A stretch of 64,000 nt of DNA from Streptomyces sp. NBC_00273 (GCF_036178145.1 NZ_CP108067.1:7275001-7339000), one strand, 5' to 3'; shown: positions 46,765-56,857, numbered from the stretch's first letter. Numbers and translations are program-made. The notes: generated by a model not told the origin, from the sequence alone.

Positions 46765-47181
46765 TCAATAGCCCCGGCGCGGGGCGGGCGGTAGGGCCGC
46801 CGGGATGTGTGCCATCCCGGTCTGGTGCTGTCGCCCGTCGGCGTATCCGGGGCTGCCCGCGTACGAGTACGCCGGCAGCGGCTGCGGTGTGTACGAGGGC
46901 TGCCAGCCGTCGACGCGCTGCCAGGCGGAGCCGTTCCAACCGCTGCCGTACGAGGTGCCGCTCGTGTACGAGCCCCCGTAGGCGAAGGCCGTGAACCCGT
47001 GGTCCTCCTCGCCCGTACGGTCGCCCGGCAGCGCCCGGAAGGCGCGCAGGTACTCCGAGTACAGCGTGTCGTAGATCGGGGTGTGCGAGACGGCCGGAGG
47101 GGTGTCCCGGTCCCGTGCGGGACGCATCGAGGGGACGGTGCTCGGATAGGACGGGGCGCGGGAGGAGTCGTATGCATGCAC
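46765..47181 (-). CDS. Hypothetical Tyr/Ser/Gly-rich protein
   Basis: A 138-residue protein read from a GTG start (47181). It opens HAYDSSRAPSYPSTVPSM and has a short structured piece, PIYDTLYSEYLRAFRALPGDRTGEEDHGFTAF, before a repetitive YGGSYTSGTSYGSGWNGSAWQ stretch. I recognise it only as conserved in streptomycetes. No signal peptide or ribosome site is evident, so the start is uncertain. Confidence 0.65.
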   Translation of the reverse strand: MHAYDSSRAPSYPSTVPSMRPARDRDTPPAVSHTPIYDTLYSEYLRAFRALPGDRTGEEDHGFTAFAYGGSYTSGTSYGSGWNGSAWQRVDGWQPSYTPQPLPAYSYAGSPGYADGRQHQTGMAHIPAALPPAPRRGY

Positions 47182-47242
47182 GTATCAGCCAACGAAACCG
47201 GCGCGCTGCGGATGCGGGGTGACAGGGGAGGAAACACAGATC

Positions 47243-47278
47243 GCCGGGGGTGTGCGGGACGGACCGCACACCCCCGGC
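47243..47278 (-). terminator. Terminator of the 47336 gene
   Basis: Perfect 15-bp inverted repeat GCCGGGGGTGTGCGG / CCGCACACCCCCGGC with a six-base loop, between two minus-strand genes. Confidence 0.88.
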
Positions 47279-47335
47279 GCACGCCGCCCGACCCCCACGG
47301 CAGGGGGCTGGGCGGCCGTTCTCGTACCGGCGGGA

Positions 47336-48163
47336 TCAGGCGCCGGGCGTACCCGCCAGCGGCATCGCCGCGGCCACGAGCTTGCCCGCGGCGGCGGCCT
47401 TGTCCAGGGCGTCGCGCAGCAGGTCCTCACGGGGCTGCTGGCCGATCGAGCCGACCGGGGCGGCGTAGATGAGCACGCGCTGGGTCTTGTTGACGGCGGC
47501 CCGCCAGCCGTCGGTGACCGACAGCGCCTGGTGCGCCTGCCACCAGGCGACCTGGCCGGCGCCGTCGTTGCCCGGCTGCAGGACGGCGTGCAGCTGGCCC
47601 GCGGCGAGCAGGACCGACCAGCCGCCGAGGAGGGTGGGGACCTCGGAGGTGTCGGTGACCGGGATGAACCCCTGCTCGATCAGGAGCGGCAGGAAGTCGT
47701 CGCCGGGGCCGTCGCTGCCGGGGCGGGCGATGGGCGCGGTCGGCTCGACGACCAGGGCGGGGTGCAGCTCCCCGGCGATGAGGATCAGGCCGCTGGTGAT
47801 GCCGAGGACGGCCTGGCCGCCGGGCACGTTCTGCGGGGCGGCGCCGGGGCCACCGGCGGAGGCCGGGCTGTCGCCGGTGATGCTGCGGACGGCGCCCTGG
47901 AGCTGTTCCTCGGAGACCGAGACCACCTGCGAGGGGATGCAGGTGGCGTGGGCGAAGGCGAGGACGGCGGTCTCCTCGCCGACGAACAGCACCGTGCTGG
48001 TGCGGTCGTTCTCGGGGTCGCCCGGGGTGCGGCAGGAGGTGCAGTCGTAACTGCGCGGCGCGTCTTCGCCGACGAGCAGCCTGTCGGCTTCTTCGTCACC
48101 GATCTCGGCACGTACCTCATCACTGACGTCGAGCATGCGCGGCACGGGGTGGCTCCTCGGCAT
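47336..48163 (-). CDS. Conserved hypothetical protein with Cys pair
   Basis: A 275-residue protein starting at ATG (48163). It opens SHPVPRMLDVSDEVRAEIGDEEADRLL and carries SYDCTSCRTPGDP (CxxC near 35-38), with TCIPSQVVSVSEEQLQ later, then an alpha/beta half with LGGWSVLLAAGQLHAVLQPGNDGAGQVAWWQ. The CxxC plus a further Cys/His could hold a metal. I know it only as conserved in streptomycetes. Divergent from the Rpf gene. Confidence 0.78.
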   Translation of the reverse strand: MPRSHPVPRMLDVSDEVRAEIGDEEADRLLVGEDAPRSYDCTSCRTPGDPENDRTSTVLFVGEETAVLAFAHATCIPSQVVSVSEEQLQGAVRSITGDSPASAGGPGAAPQNVPGGQAVLGITSGLILIAGELHPALVVEPTAPIARPGSDGPGDDFLPLLIEQGFIPVTDTSEVPTLLGGWSVLLAAGQLHAVLQPGNDGAGQVAWWQAHQALSVTDGWRAAVNKTQRVLIYAAPVGSIGQQPREDLLRDALDKAAAAGKLVAAAMPLAGTPGA

Positions 48164-49146
<983 letters not shown>

Positions 49147-49243
49147 CCGGGGCGCCCGGGCCGGCCGCGCGTTGCGCGATGCCCTGAGGGCGCTGACCCT
49201 GGAAACGACGAGCCGAACGGCTCGGACACCGGTGGTGAGCCAG

Positions 49244-49786
49244 ATGGTCCTGAGCAGACGCCCTCGCGCGCACCCGCGCGCACCCGCACGTGCCGCGGCC
49301 TGCACGGCGGCCGCGGTCCTGCTGGCCCTACCGGCGGCCGTGGGATGGTCCTCGCCCGCAGTGGCGGCGGGAGCCCCCGGCACACCGCCCACCGCGGCCC
49401 TGGTCCTACCGGCCGCCCCCGGGCCCGCGGACCCCGAGGCGGCCAAGGCGCAGATCGAGAAGAACTGGACCGCGTTCTTCGACCCGAAGACCCCGACCGA
49501 CGAGAAGGCCGAGCTGTTGGAGCACGGCGACCTGCTCAAGGTGCTGCTGGACGGCTTCTCGGCCGGTGCCGAAGCGGCCAAGACCTCCGTCAAGGTCACC
49601 GACGTCACCTTCACCTCGCCCACCGGGGCCGAGGTGACCTACGACCTGAAGGTCGGCGACGAGACGGTGCTGCCCGGCAGCAAGGGGACCGTGGTGTTCG
49701 AGGACGGGGTCTGGAAGGTCTCCCTGAAGACCCTCTGCGCGCTCGTAGAGCTCAGCGGCGCCGAGGCGCCACCGCTGCTCTGCTGA
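49244..49786 (+). CDS. Secreted MTB12-like (low-molecular-weight antigen) protein
   Basis: A 180-residue protein read from ATG 49244, which puts a basic N-region and a hydrophobic core (AAACTAAAVLLALPAAVGWSSPAVAA) at the front as a signal peptide. The mature part is AKAQIEKNWTAFFDPKTPTDEKAELLEHGDLL, then VTDVTFTSPTGAEVTYDLKV and a closing VFEDGVWKVSLKTLCALVEL, which matches the NTF2-like fold of mycobacterial MTB12/CFP-2. Function unknown. The start is uncertain; the frame is open to 49172. Confidence 0.78.
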   Translation: MVLSRRPRAHPRAPARAAACTAAAVLLALPAAVGWSSPAVAAGAPGTPPTAALVLPAAPGPADPEAAKAQIEKNWTAFFDPKTPTDEKAELLEHGDLLKVLLDGFSAGAEAAKTSVKVTDVTFTSPTGAEVTYDLKVGDETVLPGSKGTVVFEDGVWKVSLKTLCALVELSGAEAPPLLC

Positions 49787-49823
49787 GGTCCGGCCGGTCA
49801 CGGAGCGCTGGCAGACTCTGGGG

Positions 49824-50804
49824 ATGCTCGATACCTCCGCACGACTGCTGCGCCTGCTGTCCCTGCTGCAGGCCCACCGCGAATGGACCGGGGCCGATCT
49901 CGCGGACCGCCTCGGGGTCACCGCGCGGACGGTCCGGCGCGACGTGGACCGGTTGCGGGAGCTCGGGTACCCGGTGAACGCCAGTCCCGGGACCGGCGGC
50001 GGCTACCAGTTGGGCGCGGGGGCCGAGCTGCCGCCGCTGCTGCTGGACGACGAGGAGGCCGTGGCCGTCGCCGTGGGCCTGCGGACCGCCGCCGGCAACG
50101 GGATCGAGGGCATCGGGGAGTCCTCCGTACGCGCCCTCGCGAAGCTGGAGCAGGTGCTGCCGTCGCGGCTGCGCCGCAGGGTGTCCGCGCTCAACGAGTT
50201 CACCGTGCCCATGCTGCGCGGCGCCCAGCGGTCCACCGTGGACCCTTCGGTGCTGACCGAGCTGGCCTCGGTCTGCCGGGACGGCGAGCGGCTGCGCTTC
50301 GGGTACCGCGACCACGAGGGGAACGTCACCCGCCGCACCGTCGAGCCGCACCGACTGGTGTGCACCGAGCGGCGCTGGTACCTGGTCGCCTGGGACCTGG
50401 ACCGGGAGGCGTGGCGGACCTTCCGCGCCGACCGGATCGAGCCCAGGCCTCCGCACGGACCGCGGTTCCCCCCGCGCCCGGCGCCCGCCGAGGACCTCGC
50501 CGCCTACGTCTCCGAGGGCGTGTCGCAGCGGGTGTACGCGACCCGCGCGGTGGTGCGGCTGAAGGTTTCGGCGCAGGAGGCGGCACGGATCGTCGGGCCC
50601 AGCGACGGGGTCCTGGAACCCGTCGACGGGCAGAGCTGTCTGCTGCGCACCGGGGCGGTGAACCTGGACGTTCTGGTGATTCACGTCATGCTGCTCGGTT
50701 GTGAGTTCGAAGTGGTCGAGCCGCCGGAGCTGACGGATCGGATCAGAGCCGCGCGGGATCTCTTGGGCAGGGCCGTGGAGGCCGGAGAAGTGAAGGGAAT
50801 GTAG
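49824..50804 (+). CDS. HTH/WYL-domain transcriptional regulator (YafY-like)
   Basis: A 326-residue protein starting at ATG 49824. N-terminal helix-turn-helix (about 5-60): TSARLLRLLSLLQAHREWTGADLADRLGVTARTVRRDVDRLRELGYPV. The WYL domain (about 140-225) has FGYRDHEGNVTRRTVEPHRLVCTERRWYLVAWDLDREAWRTFRADRI, in which WYL and the downstream Arg residues form the ligand pocket. A C-terminal extension follows. WYL regulators sense nucleic acid or nucleotide ligands; the target is unknown. Confidence 0.92.
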   Translation: MLDTSARLLRLLSLLQAHREWTGADLADRLGVTARTVRRDVDRLRELGYPVNASPGTGGGYQLGAGAELPPLLLDDEEAVAVAVGLRTAAGNGIEGIGESSVRALAKLEQVLPSRLRRRVSALNEFTVPMLRGAQRSTVDPSVLTELASVCRDGERLRFGYRDHEGNVTRRTVEPHRLVCTERRWYLVAWDLDREAWRTFRADRIEPRPPHGPRFPPRPAPAEDLAAYVSEGVSQRVYATRAVVRLKVSAQEAARIVGPSDGVLEPVDGQSCLLRTGAVNLDVLVIHVMLLGCEFEVVEPPELTDRIRAARDLLGRAVEAGEVKGM

Positions 50805-51007
50805 GGGAGCTGAGGGGGATTCAACTGGTCTGGTCCAAGCGGATCATGGCAATCCCGGACACGAATTCGGCCGTGTTCGACACAAATTCCAAACCGTCTG
50901 AACCCCGGGCGTGTCGCGGACCGGTAAACAATTTGCGGCTGTTGATATTCTGTGACACAAGCGTGACCCGGGACGGACGAACGTCCGGGCGTGGCGCTGA
51001 CGAACGG
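50805..51007. other. Intergenic region after the WYL regulator gene
   Basis: About 200 bp with no gene, less GC-rich than average around 50865-50965 (several AAATTC/ACAATTT stretches). No clear promoter or RNA is recognised. Confidence 0.5.
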
Positions 51008-51045
51008 CGAAGGCGGGCCGGGTCCGAGGACCCGGCCCGCCTTCG
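51008..51045. terminator. Terminator of the PAP2 gene
   Basis: Perfect 18-bp inverted repeat CGAAGGCGGGCCGGGTCC / GGACCCGGCCCGCCTTCG around a two-base centre. It is downstream of the minus-strand PAP2 gene and downstream of the plus-strand WYL gene, so it may serve both. Confidence 0.9.
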
Positions 51046-51091
51046 TGTGTCGCGGGGAGAGGTGGTGCGTACCGCCCCCGCGGTGGGATGG

Positions 51092-52177
51092 TCAGCCGCC
51101 GGCGACCGGACGGGCCGCGGCCCCCCGGGCGGTGGCCCGTTCGGTGTGCGCCGGGCGGCGGCTGCCGTTCGGCGTGACCGGTGTCCGCTCGGAGCGGATC
51201 ACGTGCGGGCGGCCGGCCGGGTGCACGGCGGGCCGGGCGGTGGGGGAGTGCGCGGTGGCGGTGGTCGGCGCGGCCGCAGTGGTCGTGACGGGCTGCGGGA
51301 CCGGCTCCTCGGCGGTGGCGGTGGCGGCCTCGGTGGGGCTCCGCAACTGCCACTTGCCGCCCGCCGAGAGCAGCGGGGTGAGCGCGGAGACGACCGGCGC
51401 GGGCATCCGTCCGGTCTCGGCGCGGCGGCGCAGCAGCTCGCGCACGTCGAAGACGTAGGCCTCGGTCCGGGCGATGAGCGGCTCGAACCAGGGGAGGGCC
51501 AGCAGGATCAGCAGGCCCGCGGACCACCCGAGCAGGACGTCGCTGACCCAGTGGGTGCCGAGGTACACGGTGGTGGCGCCGACGCTCAGCGAGACGACCG
51601 CGGACACCACGGACAACACCCGACGGGTGACCCCGGTGGAGGCCAGGTAGGCCAGGATCCCCCAGGTCACCACGGCGTTGGCGGTGTGACCGGAAGGGAA
51701 TATATCGCCCCCGGCGAAGAGTTCGGCGGATCCGATCTCCGTGGCGTAGTGCGGACCGAGCCGGCCGAGGCCGAGCTTGACGGACCCGACGGTGATGTTG
51801 AGCAGCAGCAGCGCCACGCCGAGGGTGATCAGCGGGCGGAGGGTGTGCTGCCGCCAGGAGCGCCAGCCGAGCCAGGCGGCGACCATGACCGCGGTGGGTC
51901 CGCGCTGGCCCAGTACGACCAGGTAGTCGAGGAAGGCGTGCAGCTGCGGCCACTGCTCGTAGGGCCGGAAGAACATGATCTGCCAGTCCAGGCGGACCAG
52001 CCAGGAAGTGGTCAGTACCGCGACCACGATTGCGAGATAGAAGGCGAGGGTCGATCCCAGGAGTACGACGCGGTGCCGGCTCATCTGCGGGGTTTGCAGA
52101 TGAGCCGGTCGCTCTGGTTCCCGGTCCAGCCGGGCGAACACCCGCTCCAGACGGGTCAGGATTTGGTCGGTACGCAC
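51092..52177 (-). CDS. PAP2-family membrane phosphatase
   Basis: A 361-residue protein starting at GTG (52177). About six membrane segments occupy residues 35-235. The acid phosphatase motifs are KLGLGRLGPH, PSGHTANAVVTWG and GTHWVSDVLLGW. These enzymes remove phosphate from lipid or isoprenoid phosphates at the outer face of the membrane. The last 110 residues are Thr/Pro/Ala-rich and probably disordered. Confidence 0.92.
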   Translation of the reverse strand: MRTDQILTRLERVFARLDREPERPAHLQTPQMSRHRVVLLGSTLAFYLAIVVAVLTTSWLVRLDWQIMFFRPYEQWPQLHAFLDYLVVLGQRGPTAVMVAAWLGWRSWRQHTLRPLITLGVALLLLNITVGSVKLGLGRLGPHYATEIGSAELFAGGDIFPSGHTANAVVTWGILAYLASTGVTRRVLSVVSAVVSLSVGATTVYLGTHWVSDVLLGWSAGLLILLALPWFEPLIARTEAYVFDVRELLRRRAETGRMPAPVVSALTPLLSAGGKWQLRSPTEAATATAEEPVPQPVTTTAAAPTTATAHSPTARPAVHPAGRPHVIRSERTPVTPNGSRRPAHTERATARGAAARPVAGG

Positions 52178-52419
52178 TCAATCGACGTTACCGCCCGCCG
52201 CTGGTCGGCCCGGGCGAATCGAGCGCTTTGTGATGACCATGTGATGTGGAGTTGGTCTCACGCGAGGCTTAATTCCCGCTATTTCGACAGTGGTTGGTCG
52301 CCTCTCGATCCGCGACCTCGGTGAATTGTTTCGGTCGCTTATCCGGACTTTATTGCCGCGCGGGCCATTTCTTTTGCTGAAAGATGGACCGGAATGATCC
52401 ATTCCGTGATGTGGGGGTC
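52178..52419. other. Intergenic region upstream of the PAP2 gene
   Basis: About 240 bp between the PAP2 start and the mannosyltransferase stop, both on the minus strand. Unusually AT-rich for this genome near 52265-52400. It should hold the PAP2 promoter; no gene is seen. Confidence 0.5.
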
Positions 52420-53535
52420 CTATGGAGGACCCGAGCCGTTCAGCCAGAACGCCCCGTAGACCGCCGAGGCCAGCGCCAGCGCGCCCACCACCGAGGCCGC
52501 CCGCCCGGTCCGCCAGCGCGCCAGCGCCACCGCCGGCGGCAGCATCAGCGGGAAGGCCGGCAGCAGCAGCCGCGGCTTGGAGCCGAAGTACCCGGACGCG
52601 CACAGCGCCAGCGCCACGACGATCCCGCAGTACACGAGCAGCGGCACCGGCTGCCGCTGCCGGACGCACTTCCCGTACAGCCAGAGCACCAGCACGACCC
52701 CCGCGATCAACCCCACCCCGGCGAGGAACGCGGACGAGGCCAGCTTCGCCCCGACGAACCGCGCGAACGCCCAGCCGCCGTCGAAGCCGTTGCCCCAGCC
52801 GCCCTGCACGTCCAGGTAGCCCAGCAGGCCGCCCCCGGTGCGCGCGCCGACCCACAGCACGTACGCCGCCGCGCCCGCCGGAGCCAGCACCGCCCCCGCG
52901 ACCGTCCGCCAGGACCGCTCCCCGCGCCGCCAGGCCGTCGCGGCGGCCACCCACACCGCCGCGACCACCGCCGCGCCGACCGGGCGGGTCAGCCCGGCGC
53001 CGGCCGCCAGCAGTCCCGCCGTCAGCCACCGTCCGCGCAGGGCCCCGTAGAGCGCCCAGGCGGCCAGGGCCGTGAACAGCGACTCGCTGTACGCCATGGA
53101 CTGCACGATGCCGACCGGCAGCGCCGCCCAGACCGCGACCGCGAACACCCCGGCCCGGCGGCCGTGGACCAGATCGGCCACCGCGAAGATCCCCCAGGCC
53201 GCGGCGAGCCCCGCGACCACCGACACCACCAGACCCGCGGAGCCGTACGAGAGCCCGGTCGGGGCGGACACCACCCGCTCCAGCCACGGCAGCAGCGGGA
53301 AGAACGCCAGGTTCGAGTGGACGTCCCCGTTCGGGAGGAGCACCTCGTACCCGTACCCCTCCGCGGCGATGCGGGCGTACCAGAGCGAGTCCCAGCGGGC
53401 CGACAGCAGCGTGTGCGGGCTGCTGCCGACCGCCGCGCCCCACACCGCGAGCACGGTCAGCCCGAGCAGCCGCACCGCCGCGCAGGCGGCCAGTGCGGGT
53501 GCGGCCCGGCGAAATCCAAGATCTTCCACAGGCAC
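52420..53535 (-). CDS. PIG-V-like mannosyltransferase (GT-C integral membrane)
   Basis: A 371-residue polytopic protein; GTG 53535 (or 53529) gives a sensible N-terminus before the first membrane segment, although the frame is open to 53850. The lumenal loop motif SARWDSLWYARIAAEGY is the WDxxWYxxIAxxGY signature of PIG-V/GT76-type mannosyltransferases, and SNLAFFPLLPWLER and QSMAYSESLFTALAAWALYGALRG follow. It probably moves mannose from a polyprenol carrier outside the membrane. The acceptor is unknown. Confidence 0.85.
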   Translation of the reverse strand: MPVEDLGFRRAAPALAACAAVRLLGLTVLAVWGAAVGSSPHTLLSARWDSLWYARIAAEGYGYEVLLPNGDVHSNLAFFPLLPWLERVVSAPTGLSYGSAGLVVSVVAGLAAAWGIFAVADLVHGRRAGVFAVAVWAALPVGIVQSMAYSESLFTALAAWALYGALRGRWLTAGLLAAGAGLTRPVGAAVVAAVWVAAATAWRRGERSWRTVAGAVLAPAGAAAYVLWVGARTGGGLLGYLDVQGGWGNGFDGGWAFARFVGAKLASSAFLAGVGLIAGVVLVLWLYGKCVRQRQPVPLLVYCGIVVALALCASGYFGSKPRLLLPAFPLMLPPAVALARWRTGRAASVVGALALASAVYGAFWLNGSGPP

Positions 53536-53558
53536 GATTATCGGTGGCGGCGGCCGTA

Positions 53559-53567
53559 CCCCCCCCC
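53559..53567. repeat. C9 homopolymer upstream of the mannosyltransferase gene
   Basis: Nine consecutive C (plus strand), 24 bases before the GTG at 53535 in that gene's direction. Prone to slippage and to sequencing error. Confidence 0.7.
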
Positions 53568-53852
53568 AAGGGCCGGAGCCGGGGCGGAAAGCGCGGTGGC
53601 GCAGAAACCACGGGCCGTGAGCGCGCGTGTACACGGGGGAAGGATGACGGCGAAGGGAGTGGCATACGCCACACGGGGGCCTCCGCCGGGATGAGAGCTT
53701 GACCACGTGTGGGGCAGACGAACTCGCGTACGCTGACCGTTCACTCGCGTGTCGATGCCGGACCCCGTTGGACGCCGCACAGCGCACCACCCCCCGTGGC
53801 TCCACAAGACGCTGGTCCGCCGAGCCCGAGGGATCACCTGGGAGGTACATGC

Positions 53853-55502
53853 ATGTCGGGGACGAACGCGGCCGGGGTCCGGACCCCTTCCCCCTGGCAG
53901 CGGCTGGGCGCCGCCTCCGGTGGGAGCAACCGCTGGGTCGTCCTGGCGGTGCTCTGCGTCAGCCTGGTCCTCGTCGCGCTCGACGCGACGATCCTGCACG
54001 TCGCCGTCCCCTCCGTCACCGAGGACCTGCGCCCCGGTTCGATCGAGCTCCTGTGGATCGTCGACGCGTACCCACTGGTCTGCGCCTCGCTGCTCATCCT
54101 CTTCGGCACCCTCGGTGACCGGGTCGGCCGACGCCGCATCCTCCTCCTCGGCTACGGACTCTTCGGCGTGGCCTCCGCGATAGCGGCCCTCGCCGACAAC
54201 GCCCAGGTGCTCATCGCCGCGCGCGCCCTGCTCGGCATCGGCGGCGCCATGATCATGCCCGCCACCCTGTCGATCCTGCGGCAGGTCTTCCCCGACCGGC
54301 GCGAGCGGGCGCTCGCCATCGGCATCTGGACCGCAGTCGCCGCCATCGGCGCGGCCAGCGGCCCGGTGCTCGGCGGCTTCCTCGTCCAACACTTCTGGTG
54401 GGGATCCGTCTTCCTCATCAACATCCCGCTGATGGCACTGATCCTGCCGCTCGGCCGCTGGCTGCTGCCGGAGTCCCGCGGCTCCGCCGACGGGCCGTGG
54501 GACGTGCTCGGCGCACTGATGGCCGCCGCCGGTGTACTCGGCACGGTGCTCGGGATCAAGCGGCTGGGCGCCGAGCGGCGGCTCCTCGACGCCGAGGCGC
54601 TGCTCCCGCTGCTGATCGGCGTGGCGCTGCTCGTGTTCTTCGTACGGCGGCAGAAGCGGCGCGAGCACCCGCTGATCGACATGCGGATGTTCTCGCGCGC
54701 CGCCTTCTCCACCTCGGTCGGCTGCATCGTCCTCGCCATGCTGGCCCTGGTCGGCCTGGAGCTGATCGCCGTCCAGTACCTCCAGCTGGTGCTGCACCTC
54801 AGCCCGCTGGAGACCGGCCTGCGCCTGCTGCCGCTGACCTTCGCCGCCATGGCCGCGGGCGCCACCGGCTCCTACACCCTGGGCCGGGTCGGGCCCCGCT
54901 TGATGGTGTCGCTGGGCTTCGTCCTGACCGCCTGCGCCGTGCTGCTGCTGACGCTCATGGGCCAGCAGGACCGGCCGCTCCTGCTGACCGTCGGCTTCAT
55001 CCTGCTCGGCTTCGGGTTGCAGACCACGCTGTTCGCCGCGTACGAGTCGATGCTGAGCGAGGCCCCGGCGGCCACCGCGGGCGGCGCGGCCTCGATCGGC
55101 GAGACCTCGTACCAGCTGGGCGCGGGCATGGGCATCGCGCTGCTGGGCAGTGTGATGAACGCGGCGTACCGGCCGGGGCTCATGGACGTACCGGGGGTGT
55201 CGGCGGCGGATTCGGCGGGCGCGGCGAATTCTCTGGGCGAGGCCTACCAGATCGCCGCGCACCTCGGAGGGCCGGCGGGGGCGTCGCTGCACGCGGCGGC
55301 GCGGCAGTCGTTCGTGCACGGACTGCACGTGACGTTGCTGGTGAGCGCGGTGCTGTTGTTCGCGGGCGCGGTGATGGCGTTGAAGCTGCCGCGTGCGATG
55401 GAATGCGGGGCGGCGGAGGACGAGGCGGCGGAGGTGCGGTTGCCCGCGCAGGCGAAGGGTGAGGTGCGGGCGGCCCCGGCCTCGGTCGAGCAGGCGGGCT
55501 GA
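53853..55502 (+). CDS. MFS drug transporter, DHA2 (EmrB/QacA) family, 14 membrane segments
   Basis: A 549-residue protein; ATG 53853 lies six bases after GGGAGGT (53840-53846). Motif C-like LDATILHVAVPSV in the first segment, motif A GDRVGRRRILLLGYGLFG, and SGPVLGGFLVQHFWWGSVFLINIP in segment 5 are diagnostic of DHA2 exporters. It likely exports lipophilic or cationic compounds using the proton gradient. No regulator lies next to it. The dispersed 26-nt repeat follows its stop. Confidence 0.93.
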   Translation: MSGTNAAGVRTPSPWQRLGAASGGSNRWVVLAVLCVSLVLVALDATILHVAVPSVTEDLRPGSIELLWIVDAYPLVCASLLILFGTLGDRVGRRRILLLGYGLFGVASAIAALADNAQVLIAARALLGIGGAMIMPATLSILRQVFPDRRERALAIGIWTAVAAIGAASGPVLGGFLVQHFWWGSVFLINIPLMALILPLGRWLLPESRGSADGPWDVLGALMAAAGVLGTVLGIKRLGAERRLLDAEALLPLLIGVALLVFFVRRQKRREHPLIDMRMFSRAAFSTSVGCIVLAMLALVGLELIAVQYLQLVLHLSPLETGLRLLPLTFAAMAAGATGSYTLGRVGPRLMVSLGFVLTACAVLLLTLMGQQDRPLLLTVGFILLGFGLQTTLFAAYESMLSEAPAATAGGAASIGETSYQLGAGMGIALLGSVMNAAYRPGLMDVPGVSAADSAGAANSLGEAYQIAAHLGGPAGASLHAAARQSFVHGLHVTLLVSAVLLFAGAVMALKLPRAMECGAAEDEAAEVRLPAQAKGEVRAAPASVEQAG

Positions 55503-55580
55503 CGCCGTCCGGTGCCGCCGGGTGCGGCGCCGTTGCCGGGGGCTCCGCGCCTCGAGCTCCGGCGGGGCTGGAAGGGTGGG
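55503..55580. repeat. Dispersed repeat block after the MFS gene
   Basis: 55519-55544 is identical over 26 nt to 11607-11632 (core GGGTGCGGCGCCGTTGCCGG). 55548-55570 is a diverged copy of the element at 11729-11751, ending CCGGCGGGGCT. No gene. Confidence 0.75.
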
Positions 55581-55618
55581 GGCTGGATTTGCCCGGCCGG
55601 GGCGAATAGCTTCGGGCG

Positions 55619-55635
55619 AGCGCAAAACTTGCGCT
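55619..55635. promoter_or_regulatory. Candidate operator upstream of the acyl-CoA dehydrogenase gene
   Basis: AGCGCAA-AAC-TTGCGCT is a perfect inverted repeat of 7-bp arms, 34 bp before the start codon and just upstream of a possible -10, TAGGTT (55638-55643). A dimeric (TetR/GntR-like) repressor site is likely by form; no regulator is adjacent. Confidence 0.6.
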
Positions 55636-55668
55636 GCTAGGTTCTTTCTCAGGCCGCCGGGAGGCCCC

Positions 55669-56841
55669 GTGTCCGCGTTCCTGCCCCATGATCCGCTCGG
55701 GCTCGACGAGCTCCTCGGACCCGAGGACCTCGCCGTCCGGGACACCGTCCGCGCCTGGGCCGCCGACCGGGTGCTGCCGAACATCGCGCAGTGGTACGAG
55801 AGCGGCGAGCTGCCCGGGATCCGCGAGCTGGCCCGGGAACTCGGTGGCATCGGAGCGCTCGGGATGTCCCTCCAGGGCTACGGGTGTGCCGGCGCCAGCG
55901 CCGTGCAGTACGGGCTCGCCTGCCTGGAGCTGGAGGCCGCCGACTCCGGGATCCGCTCGCTCGTGTCGGTGCAGGGATCGCTCGCCATGTACGCGATCTG
56001 GAAGTACGGCTCCGAGGAGCAGAAGCAGCGCTGGCTGCCCGGCATGGCCGCCGGCGAGCTGATCGGCTGCTTCGGGCTGACCGAGCCCGATGTGGGGTCG
56101 GACCCCGCGGCGATGCGGACCTACGCCAAGCGCGACGGCACCGACTGGGTGCTGAACGGCCGCAAGATGTGGATCACCAACGGTTCCGTCGCGGCGGTCG
56201 CCGTGGTGTGGGCGCAGACCGACGAGGGGATCCGCGGTTTCGCGGTGCCCACCGACACGCCCGGTTTCTCCGCGCCGGAGATCAAGCACAAGTGGTCGCT
56301 GCGGGCCAGCGTCACGAGCGAGCTGGTGATGGACGACGTACGGCTGCCCGCCGACGCGGTGCTGCCGCTGGTCACCGGGCTCAAGGGGCCGCTCGGCTGC
56401 CTCAGCCACGCGCGCTACGGGATCATCTGGGGATCCATGGGCGCGGCGCGGGCCAGTTTCGAGTCCGCGCTCGACTACGCGAGGACGCGGGAGCAGTTCG
56501 GCAAGCCGATCGGTGGTTTCCAGCTCACCCAGGCCAAGTTGGCGGACATGGCCCTGGAGCTCCACAAGGGCATCCTGCTCGCCCACCACCTGGGCCGGCG
56601 CATGGACGCGGGCACCCTGCGGCCGGAGCAGATCAGCTTCGGCAAGCTCAACAACGTCCGCGAGGCCATCGAAATCTGTCGCACCGCGCGGACCATCCTC
56701 GGCGCCAACGGGATCTCCCTCGAGTACCCCGTCATGCGGCACGCCACCAACCTCGAATCGGTGCTCACCTACGAGGGCACCGTCGAGATGCACCAGCTGG
56801 TGCTGGGCAAGGCACTCACCGGTCTGGACGCCTTCCGGTGA
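55669..56841 (+). CDS. Acyl-CoA dehydrogenase, glutaryl-CoA dehydrogenase-like
   Basis: A 390-residue flavoenzyme starting at GTG 55669 (GGGAGG four bases upstream). FAD/substrate motifs: CFGLTEPDVGSDPAAMRTYA, WVLNGRKMWITNG and KHKWSLRASVTSELVMDDV. Later come YARTREQFGKPIGGFQLTQAKLADM and LTYEGTVEMHQLVLGKALTG, in which the Glu of TYEGT is the catalytic base. The Arg in SLRAS and overall layout resemble glutaryl-CoA dehydrogenase, which makes crotonyl-CoA in lysine/tryptophan breakdown. Other short or dicarboxylic acyl-CoAs are possible. Confidence 0.92.
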   Translation: MSAFLPHDPLGLDELLGPEDLAVRDTVRAWAADRVLPNIAQWYESGELPGIRELARELGGIGALGMSLQGYGCAGASAVQYGLACLELEAADSGIRSLVSVQGSLAMYAIWKYGSEEQKQRWLPGMAAGELIGCFGLTEPDVGSDPAAMRTYAKRDGTDWVLNGRKMWITNGSVAAVAVVWAQTDEGIRGFAVPTDTPGFSAPEIKHKWSLRASVTSELVMDDVRLPADAVLPLVTGLKGPLGCLSHARYGIIWGSMGAARASFESALDYARTREQFGKPIGGFQLTQAKLADMALELHKGILLAHHLGRRMDAGTLRPEQISFGKLNNVREAIEICRTARTILGANGISLEYPVMRHATNLESVLTYEGTVEMHQLVLGKALTGLDAFR

Positions 56842-56857
56842 GGATCCCCCAGCTACC

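Noticed and set aside
55513..56793. A 537-codon frame on the minus strand opposite the acyl-CoA dehydrogenase.
   Set aside because: Antisense shadow; the plus-strand frame has all the catalytic motifs of the enzyme.
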